64,000 nucleotides of DNA, from contig JAYOEY010000005.1 in assembly GCA_038116945.1 (NCBI GenBank), forward strand, positions 161,041 to 225,040, written 5' to 3'. The notes below the pieces were generated by a model, which saw only the letters and a list, made by a program, of their open reading frames with translations, was not told the DNA's origin and ran no database searches. The DNA comes from JAYOEY01 sp038116945 (GTDB lineage: Bacteria; Pseudomonadota; Alphaproteobacteria; MPNO01; UBA2964). Position numbers and translations under genes: made by a program. Position 1 is the first letter of the stretch; each line of letters opens with the position of its first letter. Shown here piece after piece: positions 51,798 through 62,015 of the stretch.

Positions 51798-52769
51798 ATG
51801 AGCGAGGAAGACGGGCTGATCTACGCCTATCGTTTAGACGGAAAAGGCGGTGGCGCGGAGATTGGATGGAACGAAATCGCCAACCCGTCGAATGCTCAGG
51901 TCACCTGGGTCCATCTCCATTTCGAAAGCGACCGTGCGCGCAGGTGGCTGCGGCAGGAAAGCGGTCTTCCCGATTTCGTGTCAGAAGCCCTCTTGTACGA
52001 TGAGACGCGGCCGCGATGCGTGTCGGTCGGCGACGGATTGCTGATCACCATGCGCGGCGTCAATCTCAACCCAGGCGCCAATCCCGAGGACATGGTGCAG
52101 CTTCGGCTCTATGTCGATGCGAATAAGGTCGTCAGCGTCCGGCGGCGCAGGCTCATGGCGGTCCAGCAGATCAGGGACGATATCGCGGCCGGCAAGGGAC
52201 CCGGCGATCCCGCGGAATTCGTCGTTGCCGTCACATCCGGGCTCATGGAGCGTATGGGGCCGGTGATCGGCGACCTCGACGACAGGATCGACGATATCGA
52301 GGACAGGGTGTTGCAGTCGTCCGACGCGAGGCTGCGTGGCGAACTGTGGCAGCTCCGGCGGCAGGCCATCGCGCTGCGTCGCTATATCGCGCCCCAGCGC
52401 GAGGCCATGGCGCGCCTGGTAACGGAGAAATTAAGCTGGCTCGATCCCCAGACGGGCCAGCGCCTGCGAGAGGTCGCCGACCGGGTCACGCGCTACGTCG
52501 AGGATCTCGACTCCGCGCGTGAAAGGGCGGCAATCGTGCAGGACGAACTGACCACCCGCCTGACCGAGACGATGAACCGGAACATGTACGTGCTGTCGAT
52601 CATCGCCGCGATCTTTCTGCCCTTGTCGCTGCTGACCGGTCTGCTCGGTATCAACGTGGCGGGCATTCCGGGCGAAAAATGGCCATGGGCGTTCACGACG
52701 GTTGGTATCGGCGTGGTCGTTCTCGGGGTCGCCGAGTACTACCTTTTCAGGAAGCTCCGCTGGCTATGA
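51798..52769 (+). CDS. zntB: CorA-family zinc transporter (ZntB-like)
   Basis: A 323-residue metal-ion transporter. GGAGG precedes the ATG at 51798. A large cytosolic alpha/beta and coiled-coil domain (about 1-260) is followed by two C-terminal helices around LGINVAGIPG, where CorA has GMN and ZntB-type proteins have GxN with IGG/AG. The extracellular loop is short and ends with EKW. So ZntB-type zinc transport is favoured over magnesium. Its stop overlaps the SDR start (ATGA). Confidence 0.88.
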   Translation: MSEEDGLIYAYRLDGKGGGAEIGWNEIANPSNAQVTWVHLHFESDRARRWLRQESGLPDFVSEALLYDETRPRCVSVGDGLLITMRGVNLNPGANPEDMVQLRLYVDANKVVSVRRRRLMAVQQIRDDIAAGKGPGDPAEFVVAVTSGLMERMGPVIGDLDDRIDDIEDRVLQSSDARLRGELWQLRRQAIALRRYIAPQREAMARLVTEKLSWLDPQTGQRLREVADRVTRYVEDLDSARERAAIVQDELTTRLTETMNRNMYVLSIIAAIFLPLSLLTGLLGINVAGIPGEKWPWAFTTVGIGVVVLGVAEYYLFRKLRWL

Positions 52770-53524
52770 CGGAATCGGGACGCGAACTGGAAGGCCGGGC
52801 CGCCATCGTTACCGGGAGCGCCCGCAATATCGGCAGGGCCATTGCGCTCGATCTTGCCGCAGGCGGCGCGTCGGTCCTGATCAATGCGAAGGAATCGCGC
52901 GATGCGGCGGAAGAAACCGCGGCTGAGGTCGAGAAGGCGGGCGGCCGCGCTGTCGTCCATATGGCGGACGTTACCGATCCGGACCAGGTCGACGCGATGG
53001 TCGCGATGGCGGCGGGTGCGTTCGGCCGTATCGATTTTCTCGTCAACAATGTCTCCATGCGCAGCGAATGCCCAGTCGGCGAGATGCCGTTCGAACTTTG
53101 GCGGCGGGTTCTTGCCAGCACGCTCGACGCTGCTTTTCTGTGTACGCGGGCGACGCTGCCGTACCTAGAAAGGGCCGGCGGGGCGGCCATCGTCAATATC
53201 GGCGGCGCGGCGAGCCATGCCGGCATGGCGGAACGCGCCCATGTCGCCGCCGCCAAGGCCGGGCTTTGCGGCATGACCGGCGCGCTTGCGGTTGAACTCG
53301 GGCCGAAGGACATCACCGTCAATTGCGTGGTGCCGTCGATGATTCATACCGACCGGCAGGGACAGGCGGAACCGCCGCATTTCGCGAAGCGTCCCGCGCC
53401 GATGGGACGGATGGGCGAGACGCACGAGATCGCCTCGGTGGTCCGCTTTCTGTGCGGGCCGGGCGCGCGCTATATCAGCGGGCAGAGCATTCACGCCAAC
53501 GGCGCGTGGTACGTGACCGTCTGA
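52766..53524 (+). CDS. SDR family oxidoreductase lacking the catalytic Ser and Tyr
   Basis: A 252-residue Rossmann-fold protein; ATG at 52766 overlaps the zntB stop. Seen: AIVTGSARNIGRAIAL for cofactor binding, NNVSMRS, and a C-terminal ISGQSIHANGAWYV typical of FabG-like SDRs. The catalytic YxxxK stretch reads VAAAK (after AERAH), and the Ser 13 residues earlier is Gly in IGGAASHAG. So two of the usual three catalytic residues are missing. Either it works like the dienoyl-CoA-reductase-type exceptions or it is a non-catalytic paralogue. Confidence 0.83.
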   Translation: MTESGRELEGRAAIVTGSARNIGRAIALDLAAGGASVLINAKESRDAAEETAAEVEKAGGRAVVHMADVTDPDQVDAMVAMAAGAFGRIDFLVNNVSMRSECPVGEMPFELWRRVLASTLDAAFLCTRATLPYLERAGGAAIVNIGGAASHAGMAERAHVAAAKAGLCGMTGALAVELGPKDITVNCVVPSMIHTDRQGQAEPPHFAKRPAPMGRMGETHEIASVVRFLCGPGARYISGQSIHANGAWYVTV

Positions 53525-53526
53525 GC

Positions 53527-53826
53527 ATGTCTCGTATGGCGCGCCTTTGGCGGGGCGACCTGCCGCTTGCCGATGCTTTCTGGAACTGGGCGGTCATCGG
53601 CGGGCTTGTGGTCAACATTTTTACCTCCCTCGCGTTTATTGTCCTGATCGCGAACGACAGGCCATGGCTCGCGGTTGTCGCCGGATATGCGCCGTCGCTG
53701 CCTTACAATCTTGTTGTCACGGTGGGGGTGTGGCGTTCGGCGGCGAGGCATGAGGGTGATCCCCGCCATGCCGACCTGGCGCGGATTGTTACCGTCGTTT
53801 CAATGATCGTGCTGAGCGCGGTCTGA
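53527..53826 (+). CDS. Small membrane protein, unknown
   Basis: A 99-residue protein starting 2 bases after the SDR stop. It has two or three hydrophobic stretches (AVIGGLVVNIFTSLAFIVLI, WLAVVAGY and VTVVSMIVLSAV) and a central HEGDPRHADLA. I do not recognise a family. Its position suggests cotranscription with zntB and the SDR. It ends 3 bases before the converging polyprenyl synthase gene. Confidence 0.7.
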   Translation: MSRMARLWRGDLPLADAFWNWAVIGGLVVNIFTSLAFIVLIANDRPWLAVVAGYAPSLPYNLVVTVGVWRSAARHEGDPRHADLARIVTVVSMIVLSAV

Positions 53827-53829
53827 AAA

Positions 53830-54852
53830 TCAGAAAGACCGGTTGACGGCAAAGGCGACGGCTTCCTGCAGGGCGAGCTTGTGTTCGCAATCGGGGAATA
53901 TCGACAGGGCGTCGTTGGCTTTTCTGCCGTATTCGCGCGCCCGTTCGATCGTCGCCGCGAGCGCGCCGGCTGATTCGAGCATCTGAACGGCGCGCTTCAG
54001 GTCTCCCATCTTCTGTTCGAGATCTTCCAGCGTGCGGCGCCAGAAGGCACGCGCATCCTCGTCGCCATGCCGGAAGGCCAGGATGACGGGCAGCGTGATC
54101 TTGCCCTCGCGGAAATCGTCGCCGACGGCCTTGCCCAGCGTCGCCTGACGCGCCGAATAGTCCAGCATGTCGTCGATCAGCTGGAATGCCATCCCGATAT
54201 TGTGGCCGAACGCATGCAGCGCCGCCTTTTCCTCCGCCGGGCGGTCGGCCACGACGGCGCCGATCTCAGTGGCGGCGGCAAACAGCCGCGCCGTTTTGGC
54301 TGCGATGACTTCCAGATAGTCTTCTTCCGTCGTGTCGGTGTCGTTGGCGGTTATAAGCTGGTGCACTTCGCCCTCGGCGATTACCGACGAGGCGCGGGAG
54401 AGAATATGCAGCACTTCAAGGGATCCGTCCGCGACCATGAGCTCGAAGGCCCGGGCGAACAGGAAATCGCCGACCAGTACGCTCGACTTGTTGCCCCAAA
54501 CAGCGTTGGCCGTCGCCGCACCGCGACGGAGGTCGCTTTCGTCGACCACGTCGTCATGCAGCAGCGTCGCGGTGTGAATGAATTCCACGCTGGCCGCGAG
54601 CCCGGTATGGCGGTCGCCCTCGTACCCGCACAGCCTGGCCGCGCTGAGCGTCAGCATGGGGCGCAATCGTTTGCCCCCCGCCGCGATAATGTGGCCGGCG
54701 AGCTGCGGGATCAGCAGCACGGGGCTCTGCATCTGTTCGAGGATGACCTCGTTTACCCGCGCGAGGTCGGTTGCGGTCAGCGTCATGAGACGATCGAGCG
54801 ACGGCGTCCGGGCCTGTTCGCGCGGATCGTTCAGGGCGACAACATTGGTCAC
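53830..54852 (-). CDS. Long-chain polyprenyl diphosphate synthase (octaprenyl type, IspB-like)
   Basis: A 340-residue all-helical enzyme. Seen: both Asp-rich motifs, LLHDDVVDESDLRRG and QLIDDMLDYSA, GGKRLRPMLTLSAA for isopentenyl diphosphate binding, and ALHAFGHNIGMAFQ before the second motif. It makes the side chain of ubiquinone by adding isopentenyl units; I cannot tell the chain length. It is divergent from the DUF2007 gene at 54986. Confidence 0.9.
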   Translation of the reverse strand: MTNVVALNDPREQARTPSLDRLMTLTATDLARVNEVILEQMQSPVLLIPQLAGHIIAAGGKRLRPMLTLSAARLCGYEGDRHTGLAASVEFIHTATLLHDDVVDESDLRRGAATANAVWGNKSSVLVGDFLFARAFELMVADGSLEVLHILSRASSVIAEGEVHQLITANDTDTTEEDYLEVIAAKTARLFAAATEIGAVVADRPAEEKAALHAFGHNIGMAFQLIDDMLDYSARQATLGKAVGDDFREGKITLPVILAFRHGDEDARAFWRRTLEDLEQKMGDLKRAVQMLESAGALAATIERAREYGRKANDALSIFPDCEHKLALQEAVAFAVNRSF

Positions 54853-54985
54853 GGAAATTCGCCTCTATGCTTGATATCCGGGAGCGATGCGGCGAGCATA
54901 GAACAACAGGTCGACGGGTCAAGCGAAGATGGCCGGGCTGCCCGTTTCGATGAAGGTTACAGCTGGCAGGCGATGGAACAAGGGC

Positions 54986-55210
54986 ATGAAGGAACTTCTG
55001 CGAACCAACGATCCCGTCCTGATTTCCTGGCTGCAGGCGCTGCTTCGGGACGACGGCATCGAGTCCATCGTGTTCGACGCGCATATGAGCGTCCTCGAAG
55101 GCAGCGCGGGCGCGATTCCGAGGCGGCTGATGGTGATCGACGACGATTTCGTGCGCGCCCGAAGGACCCTGACCGATGCCGGCGAAGGGCATCGCCTCGG
55201 ATCAGTATAA
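54986..55210 (+). CDS. DUF2007 domain protein
   Basis: A 74-residue protein. The start at 54986 is chosen over an open frame to 54929 because the family begins MKELLRTNDPVLISWLQALL. It continues DDGIESIVFDAHMSVLEGS and a C-terminal PRRLMVIDDDFVRARRTL, as in DUF2007, a small fold resembling a signal-transduction domain. Function unknown. Starts a plus-strand run with the methyltransferase, peptidase and glyQS genes, an order known in many alphaproteobacteria. Confidence 0.85.
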   Translation: MKELLRTNDPVLISWLQALLRDDGIESIVFDAHMSVLEGSAGAIPRRLMVIDDDFVRARRTLTDAGEGHRLGSV

Positions 55211-55214
55211 CCGG

Positions 55215-55946
55215 ATGGAAACAACCCAGGACACGATCCTGAACGGCGCGGTTTCGGTCCGTCAGCCGAGGGACGGCTTCCGGATCGCCATCGACACGGT
55301 TTTTCTGGCCGCATCCGTTCCCGCGGCGCCCGGACAACGGGTATTCGAGCCTGGCGCAGGGGTCGGCGGCGCGGCGCTCTGTCTTGCTTCCCGCGTGGCG
55401 GAACTCCGGATTGCCGGAATCGATATCAATGCGTCCCTGGTCGCTCTGGCCGGCGAGAACGTTCGGGCCAACGGCATGACGCGTTCGGTCGAAATCATGG
55501 AAGGCGATATCGCCGCGCCCCTGCCGCCGCGGATCGCGCCGCCGTTCGATCACGTGATGATGAATCCGCCCTTCATCGAGGCCGGTCGCGGAAACGCACC
55601 GCCGGATGCCGGGAAGGCGGCCGCAAATGTCGAAGGCGAGGCGGGACTCATGCCCTGGCTTGACTGCGCGCACCGCCTGCTGGGCGGCAAGGCGACCCTG
55701 ACCATGATTCACCGGGCCGACCGTCTGGACGACCTGCTCGCCGGGCTTTCGCCCCGGTTCGGCGATATTTCGGTCTTCCCGCTTTGGCCGAAACGCGGCC
55801 GCGCGGCAGGCCGCGTGCTGGTTCGCGCGCGCAAAGGCGTCTCGTCTCCGCTTCGACTCCTGCCTGGGCTGGTGCTGCATGAGGAGGGCGGAACCTATAC
55901 CGACGAGGCGGCGCGCGTATTGTCGGGCGGGGCGCTCGAATGGTAG
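55215..55946 (+). CDS. tRNA1(Val) adenine-N6 methyltransferase-like (TrmN6 family)
   Basis: A 243-residue SAM-dependent methyltransferase; ATG at 55215, 4 bases after the DUF2007 stop (frame open to 55176). Seen: DGFRIAIDTVFLAASVP near the N-terminus, VFEPGAGVGGAALCLASRV for SAM binding, and DHVMMNPPF as the N-P-P-[FY] catalytic motif of N6-adenine methyltransferases. Known relatives methylate A37 of tRNA1(Val). Context is housekeeping. Confidence 0.88.
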   Translation: METTQDTILNGAVSVRQPRDGFRIAIDTVFLAASVPAAPGQRVFEPGAGVGGAALCLASRVAELRIAGIDINASLVALAGENVRANGMTRSVEIMEGDIAAPLPPRIAPPFDHVMMNPPFIEAGRGNAPPDAGKAAANVEGEAGLMPWLDCAHRLLGGKATLTMIHRADRLDDLLAGLSPRFGDISVFPLWPKRGRAAGRVLVRARKGVSSPLRLLPGLVLHEEGGTYTDEAARVLSGGALEW

Positions 55947-55985
55947 GCGCTTGGCTTTGGCGGCGGCGCTTTCTATGTTCCCGGC

Positions 55986-56864
55986 ATGTCTGAAGACCAA
56001 ACCCTTCAAAAAGCGAGCGGCTGGCGCCGCTTTGTGCCGATCAGGGCTGTACGCGATCCCGCGCCGGTTGTCGGCGTACTGCGTCTGTCTGGTGTCATCG
56101 GCGGTCGAAGCGGCCCGTTCGGCGGGGGGCTGACGCTTGAGGGGATTGAAAAATCGATCGACAGCGCCTTTTCCTCGAAGAAGGTGACGGCGGTGGCGCT
56201 TCAGATCAACTCGCCGGGCGGTTCGCCGGTGCAGTCCGCGCTGATCGCAAGGCGCATCCGCGCGCTCGCCGACGAGACCGGGAAGCCCGTTTTTGCCTTC
56301 GCCGAGGACGTGGCGGCCTCCGGCGGCTACTGGCTGGCCTGCGCGGCCGACGAGATCTATGCCGACGAAAATTCCATCATCGGCTCGATCGGCGTGATTT
56401 CAGCCGGTTTCGGCTTCCCCGACGCGATCGCGCGCCTCGGCATCGAGCGGCGGGTCTACAGCGCGGGCGAAAACAAATCGATGCTCGATCCGTTCAAGCC
56501 CGAAGATGAGGACGATGTTGCGCGGCTCAAATCGCTGCAGGCCGACATTCATGAGAGCTTCAAGCGCCACGTGCGCGACCGCCGTGGGGACCGTCTCAAG
56601 GAAGGCGGGGAGCCTTTGTTCGAAGGCGATTTCTGGACCGGCGGCCGGGCGCTTGGATTCGGACTGGTCGACGGGATCGGCGATATGCACGGCGTGATGC
56701 GTGAAAAATACGGCGACCGCGTCGGTTTCCGGAAGTTTTCGTCGAAAACCAGCGGCCTTCGCCGGCTCCTCGGGCGCAGCGAGCGAGACGCCGCATTCGA
56801 GCGTACATCCGCGGTGGCGGCGGCCGTCGACGAATGGTCGCAGTGGAAGCGGTTCGGGCTCTAG
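55986..56864 (+). CDS. S49 family peptidase (SppA-like)
   Basis: A 292-residue serine protease. Seen: VAASGGYWLACAADEIYAD with the nucleophile Ser, SIIGSIGVISAGFGF, and SAGENKSMLDPF with the general-base Lys. No signal peptide or membrane segment is visible, unlike E. coli SppA, so it may be cytosolic or peripherally bound. It lies between the methyltransferase and a zinc-ribbon protein in the conserved run. Confidence 0.9.
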   Translation: MSEDQTLQKASGWRRFVPIRAVRDPAPVVGVLRLSGVIGGRSGPFGGGLTLEGIEKSIDSAFSSKKVTAVALQINSPGGSPVQSALIARRIRALADETGKPVFAFAEDVAASGGYWLACAADEIYADENSIIGSIGVISAGFGFPDAIARLGIERRVYSAGENKSMLDPFKPEDEDDVARLKSLQADIHESFKRHVRDRRGDRLKEGGEPLFEGDFWTGGRALGFGLVDGIGDMHGVMREKYGDRVGFRKFSSKTSGLRRLLGRSERDAAFERTSAVAAAVDEWSQWKRFGL

Positions 56865-56876
56865 GAGAAAGCACCC

Positions 56877-57098
56877 ATGTTCGGTTTCAGCATCGGCAAG
56901 CTCCTTGTCCTCGCTCTGATCATTGCGGCGGTCTGGTACGGGTTCAAGCTGATCGGCAGGCGCAACAATCCGCCGCAGGAGTCGAGGCCGCGCGACGAAA
57001 ATGTGCAGGACATGGACAAATGTCCGGACTGCGGCAGCTTCGTGCCGGCGGTTGGAGCCCGTAATTGCGGCCGCGCCGATTGCCGCTATCCCGAATAA
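56877..57098 (+). CDS. Small membrane-anchored zinc-ribbon protein
   Basis: A 73-residue protein: a single N-terminal membrane helix (7-25), a charged linker, then four cysteines C49, C52, C64 and C69 (KCPDCG and NCGRADC), enough to bind one zinc. Function is not known. It starts 12 bases after the peptidase stop and is followed by glyQ after 86 bases. Confidence 0.8.
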   Translation: MFGFSIGKLLVLALIIAAVWYGFKLIGRRNNPPQESRPRDENVQDMDKCPDCGSFVPAVGARNCGRADCRYPE

Positions 57099-57184
57099 GG
57101 GGCGAAGTCCCTGATTTCTTGACCTAAACCGTTTCCCGCGCGTATGGTGCGCGCGCCTGAAACCGCCATTCACGGGCCCAAAAA

Positions 57185-58062
<878 letters not shown>

Positions 58063-58063
<1 letters not shown>

Positions 58064-60147
58064 TGTCCCAGTTACTGCTGGAACTGTTCTCCGAGGAAAT
58101 CCCCGCCCGCATGCAGCGCCGCGCTGCCGACGAGCTGAAACGGCTGGTCTCGGAAGACCTGACGGAAGCCGGGCTGAACTTTTCGGAACTTCACTGCTTT
58201 GCGACGCCCCGGCGGCTCGCGCTCGTGGTCGACGGCATTCCTGACGCTCAGCCCGACGTGCGTGAGGAAAAGCGCGGCCCCAGGACCGATGCGCCCGCAA
58301 AGGCGCTGGAAGGCTTCCTGCGCGCCAACAACCTCGCCATCGACGATTGCGAGAAGCGCGAGCAGGGCAAGGGCGAGTTCTGGTTTGCGGTGATCGAACG
58401 GGAAGGGCGTCCTACCGGCGACGTGCTGGCCGAGATCGTTCCCCGCATCGTCAATCGCCTGTCATGGCAGAAATCGATGCGCTGGGGAGCGGGCGAGTTT
58501 CGCTGGGTGCGCCCGCTGCAGCGCATCCTGTGCGTTTACGACGGAAGCCCCCTCAACATCGAAACGCCCGACGGCATACCCTGCGGCAACGAGACAAGCG
58601 GACACCGGTTTCTTGGAGCGGACCGCTTCGAGGTCGGCTATTTCGACGATTACGAAAAGATGCTGCAGCGCGCGAAGGTCATTGTGCGCGGCAGGGTCAG
58701 GCGCGACCTGATCGAGCAGGAGGCGACGAGGCTGGCGGAAGAGGCGGGTTACGTGTTCCGACGCGATGCCGGTCTGCTGGCCGAAGTGGGCGGGCTGGTC
58801 GAATGGCCGGTGGTGCTGATGGGGCAGATCGATCCTGTCTTCATGGAACTGCCGGACGAGGTTCTGGTGTCCTCGATGCGCGGCCATCAGAAATATTTCG
58901 CCGTCGAGGATGCGGACGGAAAGCTCGGGCCGCGCTTCATCGTGGTGTCAAACATGGAGGCCGCCGACGGCGGTGCGGCCATTGTCGCCGGCAACGAGCG
59001 CGTGCTGCGCGCGCGCCTGTCGGACGCGATATTTTTCTGGGACCAGGACCGGAAGAAGAAGCTGGAGAGCTGCCTCGCGCCGCTCGGAGACATGGTGTTC
59101 CATGAAAAGCTGGGCAGCCTCGCCGACAAGGTGACGAGGATCGAGGCGCTGGCCGCCGACCTGTCGGAATTCGTACCCGGTGCGGCTGCGGCTGATGCGA
59201 TGCTCGCGGCCCGCCTGTGCAAGGCGGACCTGATGACCGGCATGGTGGGTGAGTTCCCCGAGCTTCAGGGCATCATGGGCGCCTATTACGCGCGGGGAGA
59301 AGGCGTCTCCGACGCGGTCGCCGATGCGATCTCGCAGCATTATTCGCCGGCCGGCCCAGACGACGACTGCCCGTCGGCGCCGGTCAGTGTCGTCGTGGCG
59401 CTGGCCGACAAGATCGACACGCTGGTCGGGTTCTTCGGGGTCGATGAAAAGCCCACCGGGTCCCGCGATCCGTATGCGCTCCGCCGCGCCGCGCTGGGCG
59501 TGATCCGTATGGTGCTGGAAAACGGCCTGCGGATAACGCTTGCCGGCATTTTCGCGCGCGCCGCCGGACATTACGCGGCCGAGCTTGCGGCGCCGGACGC
59601 CATCGCGGCCGCGCTGATGGATTTTTTCGCCGACCGGCTCAAGGTTCATCTGCGCGGGCAGGGGGTGCGTCACGATCTGATCGCGGCGGTGTTCGCGCTG
59701 CGCAAGCCAGACGGCTCGGTCGAGGACGATCTTGTCCGTCTGATGGCGCGCGTTGGCGCGCTTCAGGCGTTTCTCGAGACCGATGACGGCAGCAACCTGC
59801 TGGCGGCGCACAAGCGCGCCTCCAATATCGTCGGAATCGAGGAGAAGAAGGATAACGCCGGATACGGTGCCGCGGTCGACGGCTCCCTGTTGTCTGACGA
59901 TGACGAAAAGGCCCTGTTCCAGCGGCTTGCCTCGGTATCGTCGGGTCTTGCCCCCATGATCGAGGCGGAAAAATTCGAGGATGCCATGACGGCGCTGGCC
60001 GGGCTGCGCGCTGCGGTCGACGCGTTCTTCGACAATGTCACCGTCAATGTCGACGACGCGCCGGTGCGGGCCAACCGGCTGCGGCTGCTGTCGCAGATCG
60101 GCGCGACGATGGGACAGGTCGCCGCGTTCGGAGAGATCGAAGGCTGA
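58063..60147 (+). CDS. glyS: Glycine--tRNA ligase beta subunit
   Basis: A 694-residue subunit; ATG at 58063 overlaps the glyQ stop by 1 base (the open frame to 57865 is a shadow of glyQ). Seen: LLLELFSEEIPARMQRRAADEL, FATPRRLALVVD, KSMRWGAGEFRWVRPLQRILC, HQKYFAVEDADGKL, RLSDAIFFWDQDRKKKLE, AARLCKADLMTGMVGEFPELQG and GSRDPYALRRAALGVIRM. A C-terminal anticodon-binding region follows. It forms alpha2beta2 with GlyQ. Confidence 0.96.
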
Positions 60148-60159
60148 TTTTCTGCGGTC

Positions 60160-61008
60160 TCAGCGGGCGAGCGACGGGTACAGAGTCGCCGCCGTGCCGC
60201 CCATCACGCGGTCGAGCTCGTCGTCGGTCAGAAACGCGAGCGCATTTTCCGTCAGCTCTACAAGGTCCGTCAGCGTTCCCGGCGATGCGGGAAAGTTCGA
60301 ACCCCAGGCGATCCGGTCCGCGCCGAACGCCCCGAACAGGCGCGGCAGGAAGGTTTCCCATGTTGCGTGGCCTTCGCGTGCGCGGCGCAGGATGACGGGG
60401 GTGAACTTCACGTAGAGCCGGTCATACGATGCGAGGGCGAGCGCTTCTTGCGCATCCTCGTAGGGCGGGCCCGGCGTGAGGTCGGGGTGCGCCAGATGGT
60501 CAAGGATCACGGGAACTTTCGGGAATCGCTCCATCAGCTCCTTCACCATGCCGAGTCCTTCGGTCCGCACCTGAAGACAGATCGGCAGCTCGATCCCGGA
60601 GGCGAATTCCCATACCGGAAAGGTTGCCGGATCGTTGAGCCATTGCGCCTGGTTCCAGTTGGTCGTCCCGGTGGTAAACAGGCGAAGACCGGTGCAGCCG
60701 CGGTCGAGCCAGTTCTTGAGCGTGTCTACCGCGTCTGCAGCCAGTACATCGACCGAACAGACGCCGGTCAGCCGGTCCGGGTAGGCGGCAACGGCATCCG
60801 CGACCAGCGCGTTGTCGAACCCGTAGGTGGTGGAGGAATGAACCACGGCGGCCCTGTCGATCCCTGCCGCGTCCATCGCCGCGATGAGCTGTTCCGGCGT
60901 CAGCGACTTCGCCTCAGCCGACCAGGTCGAGCGTTTTCCGTCCACCGGCGCCAGCGGATAACGCTCGATATCAGGCGAAATGACGTGCGGGTGGATGTCG
61001 ATGCGCAT
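60160..61008 (-). CDS. Amidohydrolase family protein (TIM-barrel hydrolase)
   Basis: A 282-residue metal- or base-dependent hydrolase; ATG at 61008 (frame open to 61074). Seen: MRIDIHPHVIS for the HxH motif, AAVVHSSTTYGFDNALVADA, LPICLQVRTEGLG, VILDHLAHP, and IAWGSNFPASPGTL where the late Asp is usual (here Asn-Phe-Pro). Similar to LigI/amidohydrolase-2 proteins. The Asn in place of Asp may alter activity. It converges on glyS with a 12-base gap. Confidence 0.84.
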   Translation of the reverse strand: MRIDIHPHVISPDIERYPLAPVDGKRSTWSAEAKSLTPEQLIAAMDAAGIDRAAVVHSSTTYGFDNALVADAVAAYPDRLTGVCSVDVLAADAVDTLKNWLDRGCTGLRLFTTGTTNWNQAQWLNDPATFPVWEFASGIELPICLQVRTEGLGMVKELMERFPKVPVILDHLAHPDLTPGPPYEDAQEALALASYDRLYVKFTPVILRRAREGHATWETFLPRLFGAFGADRIAWGSNFPASPGTLTDLVELTENALAFLTDDELDRVMGGTAATLYPSLAR

Positions 61009-61067
61009 ATGGGCGTTATAGCAGGCGTTTGGCGTGACGGCATCGGCATGAGGGCCCCTTACGCATC

Positions 61068-61096
61068 TTGACAAAAGGCCGCCGCAGTTCTCTGCT
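61068..61096 (+). promoter_or_regulatory. Candidate sigma-70 promoter for the third TauD gene
   Basis: A perfect TTGACA at 61068-61073 is followed after 17 bases by TCTGCT (61091-61096). It lies 32 bases before the ATG at 61128. The -10 is weak. Confidence 0.35.
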
Positions 61097-61127
61097 AGGA
61101 CATTCGTTATCTGGAGGATTTTTTGGG

Positions 61128-61958
61128 ATGAGCTACGACAGCATCACGGTAACCCCCTCGACCCCGAATGTGGGCGCGGAAATCGGCAATGTCGATCTGA
61201 CGAAGCCGTTGTCGAACCGCGAGGTGGAGGAAATCCACGACGCAATCCTTGCACACGGTGTGGTGTTCTTTCGCGGCCAGAAATTCGATCCCGAATCGCA
61301 CGAACGGTTCGTCCGCTATTTCGGCGAACCCCATGTCCACGTCGGCGGCAAGAGAACGGCATCGAAAGCGGTGCCCGGCTATCCCGCCCTCCGCAAGCAG
61401 CATTTCGACGAGAATTCGCCCCGCGTTTCCGGCGAGGTGTGGCATTCGGACCAGACCTGCGCCGAAGTTCCGCCGATGTACAGCGTACTCTACCAGGAAG
61501 TCGTGCCGCCGAACGGCGGAGGGGATACCCTGTTCCTGTCGGCCGCCAAGGCGTACGAGGAGTTGAGCCCCGATATCAAGGCCTATCTGGACGGCAAGAC
61601 AGCAACGCACACGGCCGCGACCGCTTTCGACAAGACGGAAGAGGACGTTCCCATGGTCGTGGAGCATCCGATCGTAGTGGAGCATCCCGAAAACGGCCGC
61701 AAAGTGCTGTTCGTCAACCGCACCTTCACCAGCCACATAAACGGCGTGTCGAAGGAAGAGAGCCGCCACATGCTGGAATTTCTCTATCAGCATCTGGAGC
61801 GCCCGCACTGGTCCATGCGGTTCCGCTGGACCGACCATTCCATCGCGTTCTGGGACAACCGCGCCGTCCAGCACAACGCGATCTGGGATTACTGGCCGCA
61901 TACCCGCACGGGCTATCGCATGTTCGTCGGGGGCACCGCACGGCCCCGCGCCGCGTAA
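61128..61958 (+). CDS. TauD/TfdA-family Fe(II)/2-oxoglutarate dioxygenase (third of three)
   Basis: A 276-residue dioxygenase. TGGAGG precedes the ATG at 61128; the frame is open to 61068. Seen: VGAEIGNVDLTKPLSN, HGVVFFRGQKFD, iron ligands H106-x-D108 (EVWHSDQT) and H249 (AVQHNAIWDYW), and R260/R264 for 2-oxoglutarate. This is the pattern of TauD proper (taurine, alkylsulfonates) and TfdA; no sulfonate genes are near. It resembles the dioxygenase at 45569 more than that at 7103. Confidence 0.92.
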   Translation: MSYDSITVTPSTPNVGAEIGNVDLTKPLSNREVEEIHDAILAHGVVFFRGQKFDPESHERFVRYFGEPHVHVGGKRTASKAVPGYPALRKQHFDENSPRVSGEVWHSDQTCAEVPPMYSVLYQEVVPPNGGGDTLFLSAAKAYEELSPDIKAYLDGKTATHTAATAFDKTEEDVPMVVEHPIVVEHPENGRKVLFVNRTFTSHINGVSKEESRHMLEFLYQHLERPHWSMRFRWTDHSIAFWDNRAVQHNAIWDYWPHTRTGYRMFVGGTARPRAA

Positions 61959-61981
61959 CGGGGGCCGTCCTCCGAAAACAG

Positions 61982-62015
61982 GCTGGCCGGTTGGGGCGTT
62001 AACCCGCCGGCCAGC
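61982..62015. terminator. Stem-loop between converging TauD and EamA genes
   Basis: A 9-bp stem GCTGGCCGG / CCGGCCAGC with a 16-base loop overlaps the stop of the EamA gene. No U-run on either side, so it may only stabilise 3' ends. Confidence 0.4.
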
